From Clostridiales bacterium (lineage in GTDB: Bacteria; Bacillota; Clostridia; Lachnospirales; WQUN01), in assembly GCA_031282635.1 (NCBI GenBank), contig JAITDJ010000182.1, positions 1 to 33,961 on the forward strand: a stretch of DNA of 33,961 bases, in the 5' to 3' direction. A model generated the notes under the pieces. The model was not told the origin of the DNA, did not search any database, and was given only the letters and a program-made list of their open reading frames with translations. Positions 9,213 through 18,601 of this stretch are shown one piece after another. Position numbers and translations under genes: made by a program. Every line of letters starts with the position of its first letter. Within the stretch, counting starts at the first letter, position 1.

Positions 9213-11195
9213 ATGTACGGCAAATTTCCGGCATTGTTCAGCCCTATGAAAGTGGGTAAATTAATCTTAAAAAATCGGATAATTTCAGCGCCTATGAGCG
9301 CCCATTGCCTTACCGCGGACGGTCATTTAACCGCGGAGTCCATTGAGCCTTACGAACTTTTGGCTATGGGAGGCGCGGCGGTTATCACGGTAGGGGAGAC
9401 GCTTGTCCACAGCCAAACCGGTAATAATCATGGCAGCGTGCCGCGTCTGGACAGTGAAGGCGGCCTTCGCGGCCTTTATCGCTGTTCGGATATGATTCAC
9501 CGCTATGGGGCACTGGCTTCTATTGAACTGCTGCACCCCGGACGACGGGCCGATCCCAAATATAACGCAGAAGGCAGGGCGTACGGCCCTTCGGTCGGGT
9601 ATTGCCACTATGGCGATGGGCAGCATGAGGTAACAGAGCTTACCGAAAGTATGATCGACGTCATCGTCAACGCCTATGGCGACGCCGCCGAACGGGCTAT
9701 GATGGCTGGTTTCGATATGGTTATGGTTCACGCGGGGCATGGGTGGCTGCTTAATCAGTTTCTATCCCCCGCGACCAATCAGCGAGCCGACCGATTCGGC
9801 GGCAGTTTAGAGAATCGCGCGCGCATCAGCCTGATGGCGGCGGACAATATCCGTCAGAAGTGTGGAAGGGATTTTGTTATTGACTTCCGCGTTTCCGGAG
9901 ACGATTTCATGGAGGAGGGCGCAACGCGGGCCGAAGTGATAGAATTCGCGAAATTGCTTGCTCGGAAGGTCGATATGATCCATGTTTCGGCCGCTAATTT
10001 TAATAATCGGCGCGCGGGGATCCGCATGTTTCCGAGTACGTTCCTGCCGCGAGGCTGCAACGCCTTCCTGGCGGAAGAAATTAAAAAAAATGTATCCGTG
10101 CCTGTTGTGGCGGTGGGGGGCTTTAATGATCCCGCGCATATGGAGGAGTACATCGCAGAAGGCCGTGTGGACGCGGTCGCTATGGCGCGCGCGCTGATCG
10201 CCGACCCATTCCTTCCGGAGAAGGCGCTTATGGGCCGGGAAGACGACATTACACATTGCGTGCGCTGCAACAACTGCCTTAGCGTAGGATACGTACCATA
10301 TGTTAAATACAATCTTGGCGTAAGCCATTGTTCGGTAAACCCCTGGCATGGCCTTGCGTCCGAATACTTGCGTCATCGCCGGCCGCCGGCGATTCGCCAA
10401 AGGGTGCTTGTGGCGGGCGGCGGCCCGGCGGGGCTGCAAGCGGCGCTCGGTGCGTCTGATCGCGGCGCTTGCGTAATTATTTGTGAAAAAAGCGGCGGTC
10501 TGGGCGGTATACCGCTGGCGGCGGGCATACCGAACTTCAAGCGGGATATCCGGCGTTTTGCCGAAACCCTGGCTCGGCGCGTTGAAAGGCGCGGCGTCGA
10601 AATACGTTTGAATACGAAGGTGACGCCCAAACTGGTTCGGGAAATCGCTCCGGACATTTTGATAGTCGCTATCGGCGCGAAACCGGTGGAATTACCGATT
10701 CCCGGCATGGATGACCGGAGGGTGGTACAGGCTGTTTCTTTACACACATCGGAGAAGCCGGCTGACGGGCTTGTTGTGGTGATCGGCGGCGGTTTGGTCG
10801 GGATGGAGGAAGCCGTCGCCCTGGCGAAAGACGGCCGGTGTGTCACGGTTATTGAGATGACGGATAGAATCGCCCCCGATGCGACTTATCTCCACTATCT
10901 GGCGCTGCTGGCTGAAGCGGAAAAAACGCCGAGCCTGAAAGTGGAACTGAACACGCGCTGTATCGCTGTAAATGAAGATGGCGTTGTTTGCCGGGACGGC
11001 GATGGCAGGGAAATCACATACCCTGCCGATTTGATTATCAGCGCCGCTGGCATGGAGGCAAGGCGTGATGAAGCCGAACAGTTTCTCGGTTCGGCGCCGC
11101 GGGTTGTAATGGCCGGCGACTGCCTTGGCGCCGGACAAATGTGTGAGGCCGTATTGGATGGGTATTTCGCGGGATACAACGCGCAGAGGCTCTAA
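9213..11195 (+). CDS. Old-yellow-enzyme family NADH:flavin oxidoreductase / 2,4-dienoyl-CoA reductase-like protein
   Basis: N-terminal TIM barrel (FSPMKVGKLILKNRIISAPM...HAGHGWLLNQFLSPATNQRADRFGGSLENRAR), Fe-S Cys motif CVRCNNC, C-terminal FAD/NAD domain VAGGGPAGLQAA. ATG after caaggagg. Confidence 0.88.
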   Translation: MYGKFPALFSPMKVGKLILKNRIISAPMSAHCLTADGHLTAESIEPYELLAMGGAAVITVGETLVHSQTGNNHGSVPRLDSEGGLRGLYRCSDMIHRYGALASIELLHPGRRADPKYNAEGRAYGPSVGYCHYGDGQHEVTELTESMIDVIVNAYGDAAERAMMAGFDMVMVHAGHGWLLNQFLSPATNQRADRFGGSLENRARISLMAADNIRQKCGRDFVIDFRVSGDDFMEEGATRAEVIEFAKLLARKVDMIHVSAANFNNRRAGIRMFPSTFLPRGCNAFLAEEIKKNVSVPVVAVGGFNDPAHMEEYIAEGRVDAVAMARALIADPFLPEKALMGREDDITHCVRCNNCLSVGYVPYVKYNLGVSHCSVNPWHGLASEYLRHRRPPAIRQRVLVAGGGPAGLQAALGASDRGACVIICEKSGGLGGIPLAAGIPNFKRDIRRFAETLARRVERRGVEIRLNTKVTPKLVREIAPDILIVAIGAKPVELPIPGMDDRRVVQAVSLHTSEKPADGLVVVIGGGLVGMEEAVALAKDGRCVTVIEMTDRIAPDATYLHYLALLAEAEKTPSLKVELNTRCIAVNEDGVVCRDGDGREITYPADLIISAAGMEARRDEAEQFLGSAPRVVMAGDCLGAGQMCEAVLDGYFAGYNAQRL

Positions 11196-12094
11196 AGATT
11201 CAATAAGTGGTTTTCAAATACCTGCCTTTTAAAATCGAAGCGCTGGATTTTGAGATAATATTCAGCGGCGTTGATTAACGCTTTCATAGGCGTAAGGCCA
11301 ATGATTTCACTGCCAATAATGGGCGCGCCCCAGCGTTCCGCCTCAAAACGTACCGCCTCGAATACGCGGTAGAGGGGTGTAGTGTCATAGTCTACCATAT
11401 TTATCGACACTTGCGCGATATTTCTGTCTTCCAGGATGACGCCGATAGCCTTGCAGCATTTATAGCCTCCCGATGAACCGCGAACAGCTTTGGCAATCGC
11501 CTTGGCGATCTTAATATCGGACGTTCCAAGATTTATGTTAAAGGCCACCAGAAACTTACGCGCGCCCACAGCGGTGACTCCCGCTGTGGGATGAACCTTT
11601 CGTTCGCCGAAATCCGGCGCCCATTCCGGCAGCAAAAGCTTTTCGGGCATCCCCTCAAACTCACCCTTGCGGACTTGCGCCAGATTCCTCCTATACTCGG
11701 CGGCGGCGGATTCTTCGTAAAGAAACACCGGAATACCGAGCTCATTCCAGACGCGTTCGGCCACCTGTTTGGAAAGCGCCACGCACTCGGCAATATTCGT
11801 ATCCTTGACGGGTATAAATGGGATGACATCAGTAGCTCCCATGCGCGGGTGCTCACCCGAATGCATGGTCAGGTCGATTTTTTCAGAGGCGGCTTTGCAC
11901 AATCGAAAAGCGGCTTCACCGACCGCTTCGGGTTCTCCCGCAAGTGTGAATACACTGCGGTTATGGCTGGGGTCGGAGGAAGTATCTAATAACAGAACGC
12001 CGGCGACGCTTCCGGCTTCCTTTATAAGCGCGTCGATAATATCCCGGTTGCGTCCCTCGCTGAAATTCGGGACGCATTCAATCAGTTTCGGCAT
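11192..12094 (-). CDS. ftcD: Glutamate formimidoyltransferase
   Basis: MPKLIECVPNFSEGRNRDIIDAL...LDTSSDPSHNRSVFTLAG...MHSGEHPRMGATDVIPFIP. Internal ATG at 12094 chosen over the 12337 ORF start. Confidence 0.93.
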   Translation of the reverse strand: MPKLIECVPNFSEGRNRDIIDALIKEAGSVAGVLLLDTSSDPSHNRSVFTLAGEPEAVGEAAFRLCKAASEKIDLTMHSGEHPRMGATDVIPFIPVKDTNIAECVALSKQVAERVWNELGIPVFLYEESAAAEYRRNLAQVRKGEFEGMPEKLLLPEWAPDFGERKVHPTAGVTAVGARKFLVAFNINLGTSDIKIAKAIAKAVRGSSGGYKCCKAIGVILEDRNIAQVSINMVDYDTTPLYRVFEAVRFEAERWGAPIIGSEIIGLTPMKALINAAEYYLKIQRFDFKRQVFENHLLNL

Positions 12095-13311
12095 ATAATA
12101 TCTCCTTTTTTGATAATAGTCTGCGCCAGGTTGCTGCCGCACCGATAGAAAATATAGTCCAGATCCGGCGCGTCCCAGATGATCAGATCCGCTTGTTTGC
12201 CTGGTTCGACGCTGCCGAGGCTTTCGGCGCGCCGGATGGCCGCCGCTCCGTTCAGCGTAACCGATGTCAGCGCCTCGGCGGGGGTGAGCCGGTATTTCAG
12301 GCACGCAAGGCTCATCGCGAATTGAAGGTTCAGGCATGGGCAGGAACCCGGATTAAAATCCGTAGCCACAGCCACAGGTACATTTTTCCGAATCATTTCA
12401 CAGGCGCGGGCATAGGGTTTGCCCAGCCAGAAGGAAGTGGCGGGCAGAAGCGCGGCTATTACGTTTTTTTCGGCCATGGCCATGATACCGGCGTCACTTG
12501 CGGCAATCAGATGTTCCGCGGAAATGCAGCCGCATTCCGCAGCCATTTCCGCGCCTTCGACAGGGCTAATCTCGTCCGCGTGCGCCTTCAGACCCAGCCC
12601 CAGATCCGATGCGCGTTTTAAAACGCGCGCGGACTCTTCAGGCGTAAAAACGCCTTCATCACAGAACACGTCGCAGAACTCCGCCAGGTTTTCACGCGCG
12701 GCGCGGGGCAGTATTTCTTCACAGACCAGATTTATATAACCCTCCCTGTCAGACGCGTATTCCTCCGGAATCGCGTGCGCGCCCATAAAAGTCGCGGCAA
12801 GTTCCACCGGCCCGGCCTTATTCAACCGTCGGATTACGCGCAGCTGTTTGAGTTCGGTTTCAAGCTCCAAGCCGTAACCGCTTTTGGCCTCGCAGGTCGT
12901 CGTGCCGTAATAGAGCATTTCACGCAGGAGCGTTTGCGCCTTTTGGAACAGATCTTCTTCCGAGGCGGAACGGGTGGCTTTCACTGTGTTTAAAATTCCG
13001 CCGCCTGCCTTAAGAATCTCCAGATAAGGAACGCCCGCAAATTTCTGTTTCATTTCATGCTGCCGCCAACCGCCGAACACAAGATGCGTGTGGCAGTCCA
13101 CCAGACCCGGCGTCACTAGTTTTCCGGCGCAGTCGAGTGTGTGTTCGGCGACAGCCGAATTATTCGTATGATCGACAAATACGATTCGGCCTTTGTGTAT
13201 GCCCACCGCCGCATGGGAGCGCAGGGTTATTTCCCCCTGCGCCTTGCCGCGCCTGGCGTCTATGCCTGTCGGCGTAGCCAGCAGACCTATATTTTTAAGC
13301 AGTAAATCCAT
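12082..13311 (-). CDS. hutI: Imidazolonepropionase
   Basis: GLVDCHTHLVFGGWRQHE, CEAKSGYGLELETELK, ATDFNPGSCPCLNLQFAMSLAC. Confidence 0.95.
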   Translation of the reverse strand: MDLLLKNIGLLATPTGIDARRGKAQGEITLRSHAAVGIHKGRIVFVDHTNNSAVAEHTLDCAGKLVTPGLVDCHTHLVFGGWRQHEMKQKFAGVPYLEILKAGGGILNTVKATRSASEEDLFQKAQTLLREMLYYGTTTCEAKSGYGLELETELKQLRVIRRLNKAGPVELAATFMGAHAIPEEYASDREGYINLVCEEILPRAARENLAEFCDVFCDEGVFTPEESARVLKRASDLGLGLKAHADEISPVEGAEMAAECGCISAEHLIAASDAGIMAMAEKNVIAALLPATSFWLGKPYARACEMIRKNVPVAVATDFNPGSCPCLNLQFAMSLACLKYRLTPAEALTSVTLNGAAAIRRAESLGSVEPGKQADLIIWDAPDLDYIFYRCGSNLAQTIIKKGDIICRN

Positions 13312-15328
13312 CTAACGCCTCTTCCACAGCCGTTTCCACCAATTCCTCAGACGCTATCTGCGGCAGCGTGATATGCCCCTGCCCCTCATAACGCCTGTTA
13401 TAGGCGGCGCTTGTTTCGATAGAGGCGGGGTTGCGGGCCCAGGCTCGCCGCGCCACGCCGCCCATAACGTCCCACATCATGGCGCTGGCAATGATTCCGG
13501 CGGCGCGATCAGAACCGTCCAACACCATGCCAAAACCGCCGTTAACGCATTTGCCTACGCCTACGCCGCCGCCGTTGTGCAGCGCCACCAAACTCATGCC
13601 GCGGGCCGCGTTGCCCGCAAAGCACTGTACCGCCATTTCAGCCATTACATTCGAGCCGTCCTTGATATTCGAGGTTTCACGGAAAGGCCCGTCCGTACCG
13701 GAAACGTCATGGTGGTCCCTCCCTAGCATCACGGGGCCTATTTCGCCGTTTTTGATCATTTCGTTGAATTTGAGGGCAATCTTAGTCCGCCCTTCGGCGT
13801 CCTGATAGAGGATACGCGCTTGCGTGCCGACCACCAGGCGATTTTTCTCCGCGTCACGGATCCAATTATAATTATCGCGATCCTGCCCGCGGCGGTTGGG
13901 GTCGATACAGTTCATGGCGGCAAGATCCGTGCGGCGCAGATCTTCCGGGCTGCCGGAAAGGCATACCCAACGGAACGGACCATAGCCGTAATCAAACAGC
14001 ATCGGTCCCATAATATCCTCCACATAACTCGGGAAGATGAAACCGTCTTTTTCGTCGCGTCCGTTGCGGGAAACCTCCCTGACGCCGGCGTCGAAAACCG
14101 CCTTTAAAAAAGAATTCCCATAATCAAAGAAGTAGCTGCCGCGGGAAACCAGTATTTTAATAAGTTCAAAGTGTTTGCGCAGCGATTTATTCACTTGTTC
14201 CCGAAACGCCGCGCGATCGCGGCTGAGCATTTCCGTCCGACGCTCAAACGTCAGGCCTTGCGGGCAGTAACCGCCTTCGTAGGCGTTATGGCAGGATGTT
14301 TGATCCGACAGCAGCGGTATGCTGATATTGTGATCCACCGCGTATTGCAGAAGGTCTACAATATTTCCATGGTAAGCGATTGAGACGGTTTCTTTCCTGT
14401 CAATATAATCCTGCGCCGTTCGGAATACCGCGTTCAAGTCGTCCATAACCAGGGAAACCCATCCCTGCTTACGCCGCGTTTCAATGCGAGACTTGTCAAC
14501 CTCCGCGATTACGCCCACGCCTTTCGCTATTTCAACCGCCTTGGGTTGGGCGCCGCTCATGCCTCCCAGCCCGCTGGTTACATATAAAACGCCGCGCAGA
14601 TCCGAGTCTTCTCTAAGACCCAAGTATTTGCGCCCGGCGTTAATGAGCGTGTTAAACGTCCCATGGACAATCCCCTGCGGGCCGATGTACATCCAGCCTC
14701 CGGCCGTCATCTGGCCGTAATTGGCCACGCCCATCTCTTCCGCGATTTCCCAGTCGTCAATGTTATCGAACATGCCAACCATAAGCGCGTTCGTAATGAT
14801 TACGCGGGGCGCCTCGGATCGCGACGGGAATAACCCCGCCGGATGACCGGATGAAACCACCAGCGTCTGCGCGTCTGTAAGCGCCTCAAGGTACTTCCTG
14901 ACAAGGCGGTATTGCATCCAGTTTTGAAAAACGCTGCCGGTCTCGCCGTAAGTGACCAGTTCGTAGGGGTAAAGCGCTACCTCAAAATCCAAGTTATTGT
15001 CAATCATCACCTGGAAAGCTTTGCCCTCGACACACCTGCCTCTATATTCATCAATAGGCTTACCCCATATACGGCCTTCAGGCCGGTACCGATAGCCGTA
15101 GATACGTCCGTAAGTGACGAGCTCCCGCATGAATTCGCCCGCAAGCTCCCGGTGGTACTGTTCCGGAATATATCGCAGCGCGTTTTTAAGCGCGATTTTT
15201 GTCTGCTCTTTTGTCAAACGAAAGCCGCGCCCGGGCGCTCGGCGGATTTCGGGCTGAAACTCCGGATACGCCGGCGGCGGTTCATCCAGACGTATAGTCA
15301 TCGCGTCCATGATTTCACTGTTGTTCAT
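13295..15328 (-). CDS. hutU: Urocanate hydratase (677 aa form)
   Basis: QTLVVSSGHPAGLFPS, TAGGWMYIGPQGIVHGT, LGGMSGAQPKA, GRDHHDVSGTDGPFRETSNIKDGSN. Confidence 0.95.
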   Translation of the reverse strand: MNNSEIMDAMTIRLDEPPPAYPEFQPEIRRAPGRGFRLTKEQTKIALKNALRYIPEQYHRELAGEFMRELVTYGRIYGYRYRPEGRIWGKPIDEYRGRCVEGKAFQVMIDNNLDFEVALYPYELVTYGETGSVFQNWMQYRLVRKYLEALTDAQTLVVSSGHPAGLFPSRSEAPRVIITNALMVGMFDNIDDWEIAEEMGVANYGQMTAGGWMYIGPQGIVHGTFNTLINAGRKYLGLREDSDLRGVLYVTSGLGGMSGAQPKAVEIAKGVGVIAEVDKSRIETRRKQGWVSLVMDDLNAVFRTAQDYIDRKETVSIAYHGNIVDLLQYAVDHNISIPLLSDQTSCHNAYEGGYCPQGLTFERRTEMLSRDRAAFREQVNKSLRKHFELIKILVSRGSYFFDYGNSFLKAVFDAGVREVSRNGRDEKDGFIFPSYVEDIMGPMLFDYGYGPFRWVCLSGSPEDLRRTDLAAMNCIDPNRRGQDRDNYNWIRDAEKNRLVVGTQARILYQDAEGRTKIALKFNEMIKNGEIGPVMLGRDHHDVSGTDGPFRETSNIKDGSNVMAEMAVQCFAGNAARGMSLVALHNGGGVGVGKCVNGGFGMVLDGSDRAAGIIASAMMWDVMGGVARRAWARNPASIETSAAYNRRYEGQGHITLPQIASEELVETAVEEALDGFTA

Positions 15329-15354
15329 ATAATTTCCTCCGTACGCCCGCGTGA

Positions 15355-15431
15355 GGGAATAGGGAATTTATTTCCCGATTCCCGGTGGGGGCTTGGGCAT
15401 AGCCCCATTTGCGATCGAAGACCGCTTTAGG
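15355..15431 (+). repeat. Intergenic hairpin repeat, copy A
   Basis: GGGAATAGGGAA-ttTat-TTCCCGATTCCCGG...GCTTGGGC...GCCCC...CGCTTTAG; lies in the divergent hutU/hutH spacer. Same core as copies B and C. Confidence 0.75.
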
Positions 15432-15470
15432 ATATAATATAACATAACCAGCGGAAAAAGGGGGAAATAT

Positions 15471-16997
15471 ATGCTGATTATCGGTAATGCGCCTCTCACT
15501 GTCCACGATGTGCGCTGTGCGGCCAGAGAAGGCGAACAGGCCGCTCTCTCCGGGGAAGCGGTTAAGCGGATTGAGGCAAGCCGTAATTGGGTGGAAAAAA
15601 TATTGGAATCAGAAAAACCGGTTTATGGTATTACAACCGGATTCGGTAATCTCAGCAAAATCTATATAGGGCCGGGTGACCGGGAAAAGTTGCAGCGCAA
15701 CCTTATATTAAGCCACTGTACCGGAGTGGGAGAGTACCTGCCGGCGGATGTGGTTCGGGCGGCCATACTTCTGCGCGTTAACTCGCTTTCGATGGGATAT
15801 TCGGGCATACGCGTAAGTACGGTGGAAAAATTGCTGGAACTGCTGAACAAGGGCATTTGCCCTGCCGTGCCATGTAAAGGGTCGGTAGGCGCCAGCGGAG
15901 ATTTGGCGCCTCTTGCCCATATGGCCGCGGTGTTGCTGGGGGAGGGGCAGGCGCTGGAAAACGGCCTTGCGGTTCCGAGTTTGCCTGTTCTTGAAAAAGC
16001 CGGTTTCGAACCGATAAGCCTGGCCGGAAAAGAGGGTCTGGCTCTTATCAACGGCACACAGATTATGACCGGCATAGCGGCGCTGGTTTGCTGTGACGCG
16101 CGGGAATTAATGAAAATTTCCGATATAGCCGCGGCGCTCTCGCTGGAAGCGCTGCGCGGAACACGTACAGCTTTTGACGGGCGCATCGCGGCCATACGTC
16201 CGCATAAGGGGCAGGCGGACACCGCGATGAACATTTTGGCGCTGACAGAGGGCAGTGAAATTATAAAAAGCCATGAGCATTGCGACAAGATACAGGACGC
16301 ATATTCGCTGCGCTGTGTTTCCCAGGTGCATGGGGCGTCAAAAGACGCGCTGAGGCGGACGCTGGAAGCGGTTGACGTTGAGATGAACGCTGTTACCGAT
16401 AATCCCATTATTATGGCGGATACCGGTGAAGTCATATCCGGCGGGAATTTTCACGGCCAACCCATTGCTTTGGTGATGGATTACCTCAAGATCGCCGTTT
16501 CAGAGCTGGGCAATATATCGGAAAGACGGCTCAGCCGGCTGGTTGACCGTAACCTCAGTGACCTTCCCGATTTTTTAACGGCGTTCCCGGGGGTAAATTC
16601 CGGCTACATGATTCCCCAATACACAGCGGCGGCTCTTGTTTCTGAAAACAAGGTATTGGCTCATCCGGCCTCAGCGGACTCCATACCCACATCCGCCAAT
16701 CAGGAGGATCATGTGAGTATGGGTACCATCGGCGCGCGGCAGGCCATGGAGATATTAAATAACGTGCGCTATGTAATTGCCATTGAAATCATGGCGGCGT
16801 TACAGGGCATAGATTTTTGCGATCAGCTTCGCCCCGGCGCCGGTACGCGCGCGGTTCATGAGTATCTGCGCACGCTTGTGCCGCATTTGGAAGAGGATCG
16901 TATTTTGGCGCCGGATATCCGGCTGATTCACGACGCTATCGTAGACGGCTCTTTGATTGCCGCCGCCGAAGCCGTTACAGGGGCGCTGCGGTTCTGA
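15471..16997 (+). CDS. hutH: Histidine ammonia-lyase
   Basis: MIO-forming motif GSVGASGDLAPLAHMA; YGITTGFGNLS; TDNPIIM; QEDHVSMGTIGARQ. Confidence 0.96.
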   Translation: MLIIGNAPLTVHDVRCAAREGEQAALSGEAVKRIEASRNWVEKILESEKPVYGITTGFGNLSKIYIGPGDREKLQRNLILSHCTGVGEYLPADVVRAAILLRVNSLSMGYSGIRVSTVEKLLELLNKGICPAVPCKGSVGASGDLAPLAHMAAVLLGEGQALENGLAVPSLPVLEKAGFEPISLAGKEGLALINGTQIMTGIAALVCCDARELMKISDIAAALSLEALRGTRTAFDGRIAAIRPHKGQADTAMNILALTEGSEIIKSHEHCDKIQDAYSLRCVSQVHGASKDALRRTLEAVDVEMNAVTDNPIIMADTGEVISGGNFHGQPIALVMDYLKIAVSELGNISERRLSRLVDRNLSDLPDFLTAFPGVNSGYMIPQYTAAALVSENKVLAHPASADSIPTSANQEDHVSMGTIGARQAMEILNNVRYVIAIEIMAALQGIDFCDQLRPGAGTRAVHEYLRTLVPHLEEDRILAPDIRLIHDAIVDGSLIAAAEAVTGALRF

Positions 16998-17008
16998 CAG
17001 GCGCGTGC

Positions 17009-17084
17009 GGGAACCGGGAGATCATTTCCCGATTCCCGGCGAGTGCTTGAGCGCCCGGCCCCAATGGTATCGCTTTAGTTAAAC
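17009..17084 (+). repeat. Intergenic hairpin repeat, copy B
   Basis: GGGAACCGGGAGATCATTTCCCGATTCCCGGCGAGTGCTTGAGC...GGCCCC...CGCTTTAG in the convergent hutH/fchA spacer. Confidence 0.72.
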
Positions 17085-17094
17085 CGTCGTTTAT

Positions 17095-17727
17095 TTAAAT
17101 CTCCAACTCTTTCAGCGTGCGCTCATAAATGCTGTCCGCCAGGGGGACCGCTTTTTCAAGTATGACTTTGCCAACGGCAATATATTGATCAACAAATTGT
17201 TTGTCCTTAATATCGCTGGCGTTAATAAGTATATTCAGCCATGCTCCCTGGACGGCGGCTTTCAGCGACAGCGCGGCCACGCCGATATCGCTGGCAGCGT
17301 TTCGGTTCGTTTTGCCCAGCGCCTTGTCGGCAAGTTCCAATCCGACCAGCGCGAACCCCATCATCTCATAAGGCGTTTGCATACACGCCGCTAACGCGCT
17401 TTGCAGCGCGTTCCTGCGTTCCGACTTTTCTTTAGCAGTGTTTTTGGGCATGCCGAATACGGCGCTGACGCTGTTAAAGGCCTCCGTATCCCTTTCCATT
17501 ACATCCAGAAAGCCGAGCCGCAGCTGTTCGGCGCCGGCCAGCAGCTCTTGCGCTAAATCCTGATCACGGTAATCCTCTTTTCCGACAGTAAGAGCCGCGA
17601 CCATCCGCACCAGCGCGGCCCCCAACGCGCCGTTCATCGCGGCCGCCGAACCGCCCCCCGGAGCTGGGGCGTTGGAGCCCAGCAACTCTGAAAATTCCCG
17701 AACCGATAAATTTTCCAATTCAGCCAT
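17095..17727 (-). CDS. fchA: Methenyltetrahydrofolate cyclohydrolase / formiminotetrahydrofolate cyclodeaminase family
   Basis: MAELENLSVREFSELLGSNAPAPGGGSAAAMNGALGAALVRMVAALTVGK, conserved APxPGGGS motif. Start at 17727 after gaggctcgctt. Confidence 0.9.
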   Translation of the reverse strand: MAELENLSVREFSELLGSNAPAPGGGSAAAMNGALGAALVRMVAALTVGKEDYRDQDLAQELLAGAEQLRLGFLDVMERDTEAFNSVSAVFGMPKNTAKEKSERRNALQSALAACMQTPYEMMGFALVGLELADKALGKTNRNAASDIGVAALSLKAAVQGAWLNILINASDIKDKQFVDQYIAVGKVILEKAVPLADSIYERTLKELEI

Positions 17728-17875
17728 AAGCGAGCCTCCTCTTAATTGATAGATGTATAATACACATAAACAGCGATTATTGTCAATTGCCGCGAAATCG
17801 CTTATCAACCGCTTATATTGAACAAACCGGCAAAGTATGGTAATATGCTGAATATACATAGCTATGGAGGCTTTT

Positions 17876-18601
17876 ATGAAGATTTATAAAGCGAATGATT
17901 TTAAAGACATGAGCCGCAAAGCCGCGAATATTATTTCCGCCCAGGTGATACTGAAAGAAAACAGCGTACTGGGGCTGGCTACGGGTTCCAGCCCTATAGG
18001 CGTTTACAGCCAGTTGATTGAGTGGTATAAAAAAGGTGATATTGATTTTTCCAGGGTCACTACAATAAATTTGGATGAATACCGCGGCCTTGCGCCTGTA
18101 AACGAACAGAGTTACCGCTTTTTTATGAACACGCGGTTCTTCAGCCATATTAACATTAATATGGCTAATACGTATGTCCCCAACGGAATGGAATCGGACG
18201 CCGAGTGTGAGTGCGCCCGGTATGAGCGTTTGATCAGCGCGATGGGCGGTATTGACATGCAGCTTTTGGGATTGGGGCATAACGGTCATATCGGATTCAA
18301 CGAACCCGGCGCCGCCTTTGAAGCGTACACACACTGCGTAGATCTGACCCAAAGCACCATAGAATCCAATAAGCGCTTCTTCGCCGCCTCGGGCGAAGTG
18401 CCGCGCCGGGCGTATACCATGGGCATTAAAACGATTATGCAGGCGCGCCGGATTGTTGTGATTGTATCCGGTGAGAAAAAAGCTCAAATTGTAAAGGAAG
18501 CGTTTTTCGGATCGATTACGCCGCGGATCCCCGCGTCCGTTCTTCAGCTGCACAACAACGTTACGCTGGTCGGCGATGAAGCGGCTTTATCTTTACTGTG
18601 A
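17876..18601 (+). CDS. nagB: Glucosamine-6-phosphate deaminase
   Basis: VLGLATGSSPIGVYSQLIEWYKKGDIDFSRVTTINLDEYRGL, LGLGHNGHIGFNEPG; ATG after ggagg. Confidence 0.95.
   Translation: MKIYKANDFKDMSRKAANIISAQVILKENSVLGLATGSSPIGVYSQLIEWYKKGDIDFSRVTTINLDEYRGLAPVNEQSYRFFMNTRFFSHININMANTYVPNGMESDAECECARYERLISAMGGIDMQLLGLGHNGHIGFNEPGAAFEAYTHCVDLTQSTIESNKRFFAASGEVPRRAYTMGIKTIMQARRIVVIVSGEKKAQIVKEAFFGSITPRIPASVLQLHNNVTLVGDEAALSLL

Noticed and set aside
13295-15328. Unusual length of urocanate hydratase (677 aa) as a novelty
   Set aside because: A long urocanate hydratase form is already known; the conserved catalytic motifs are intact.
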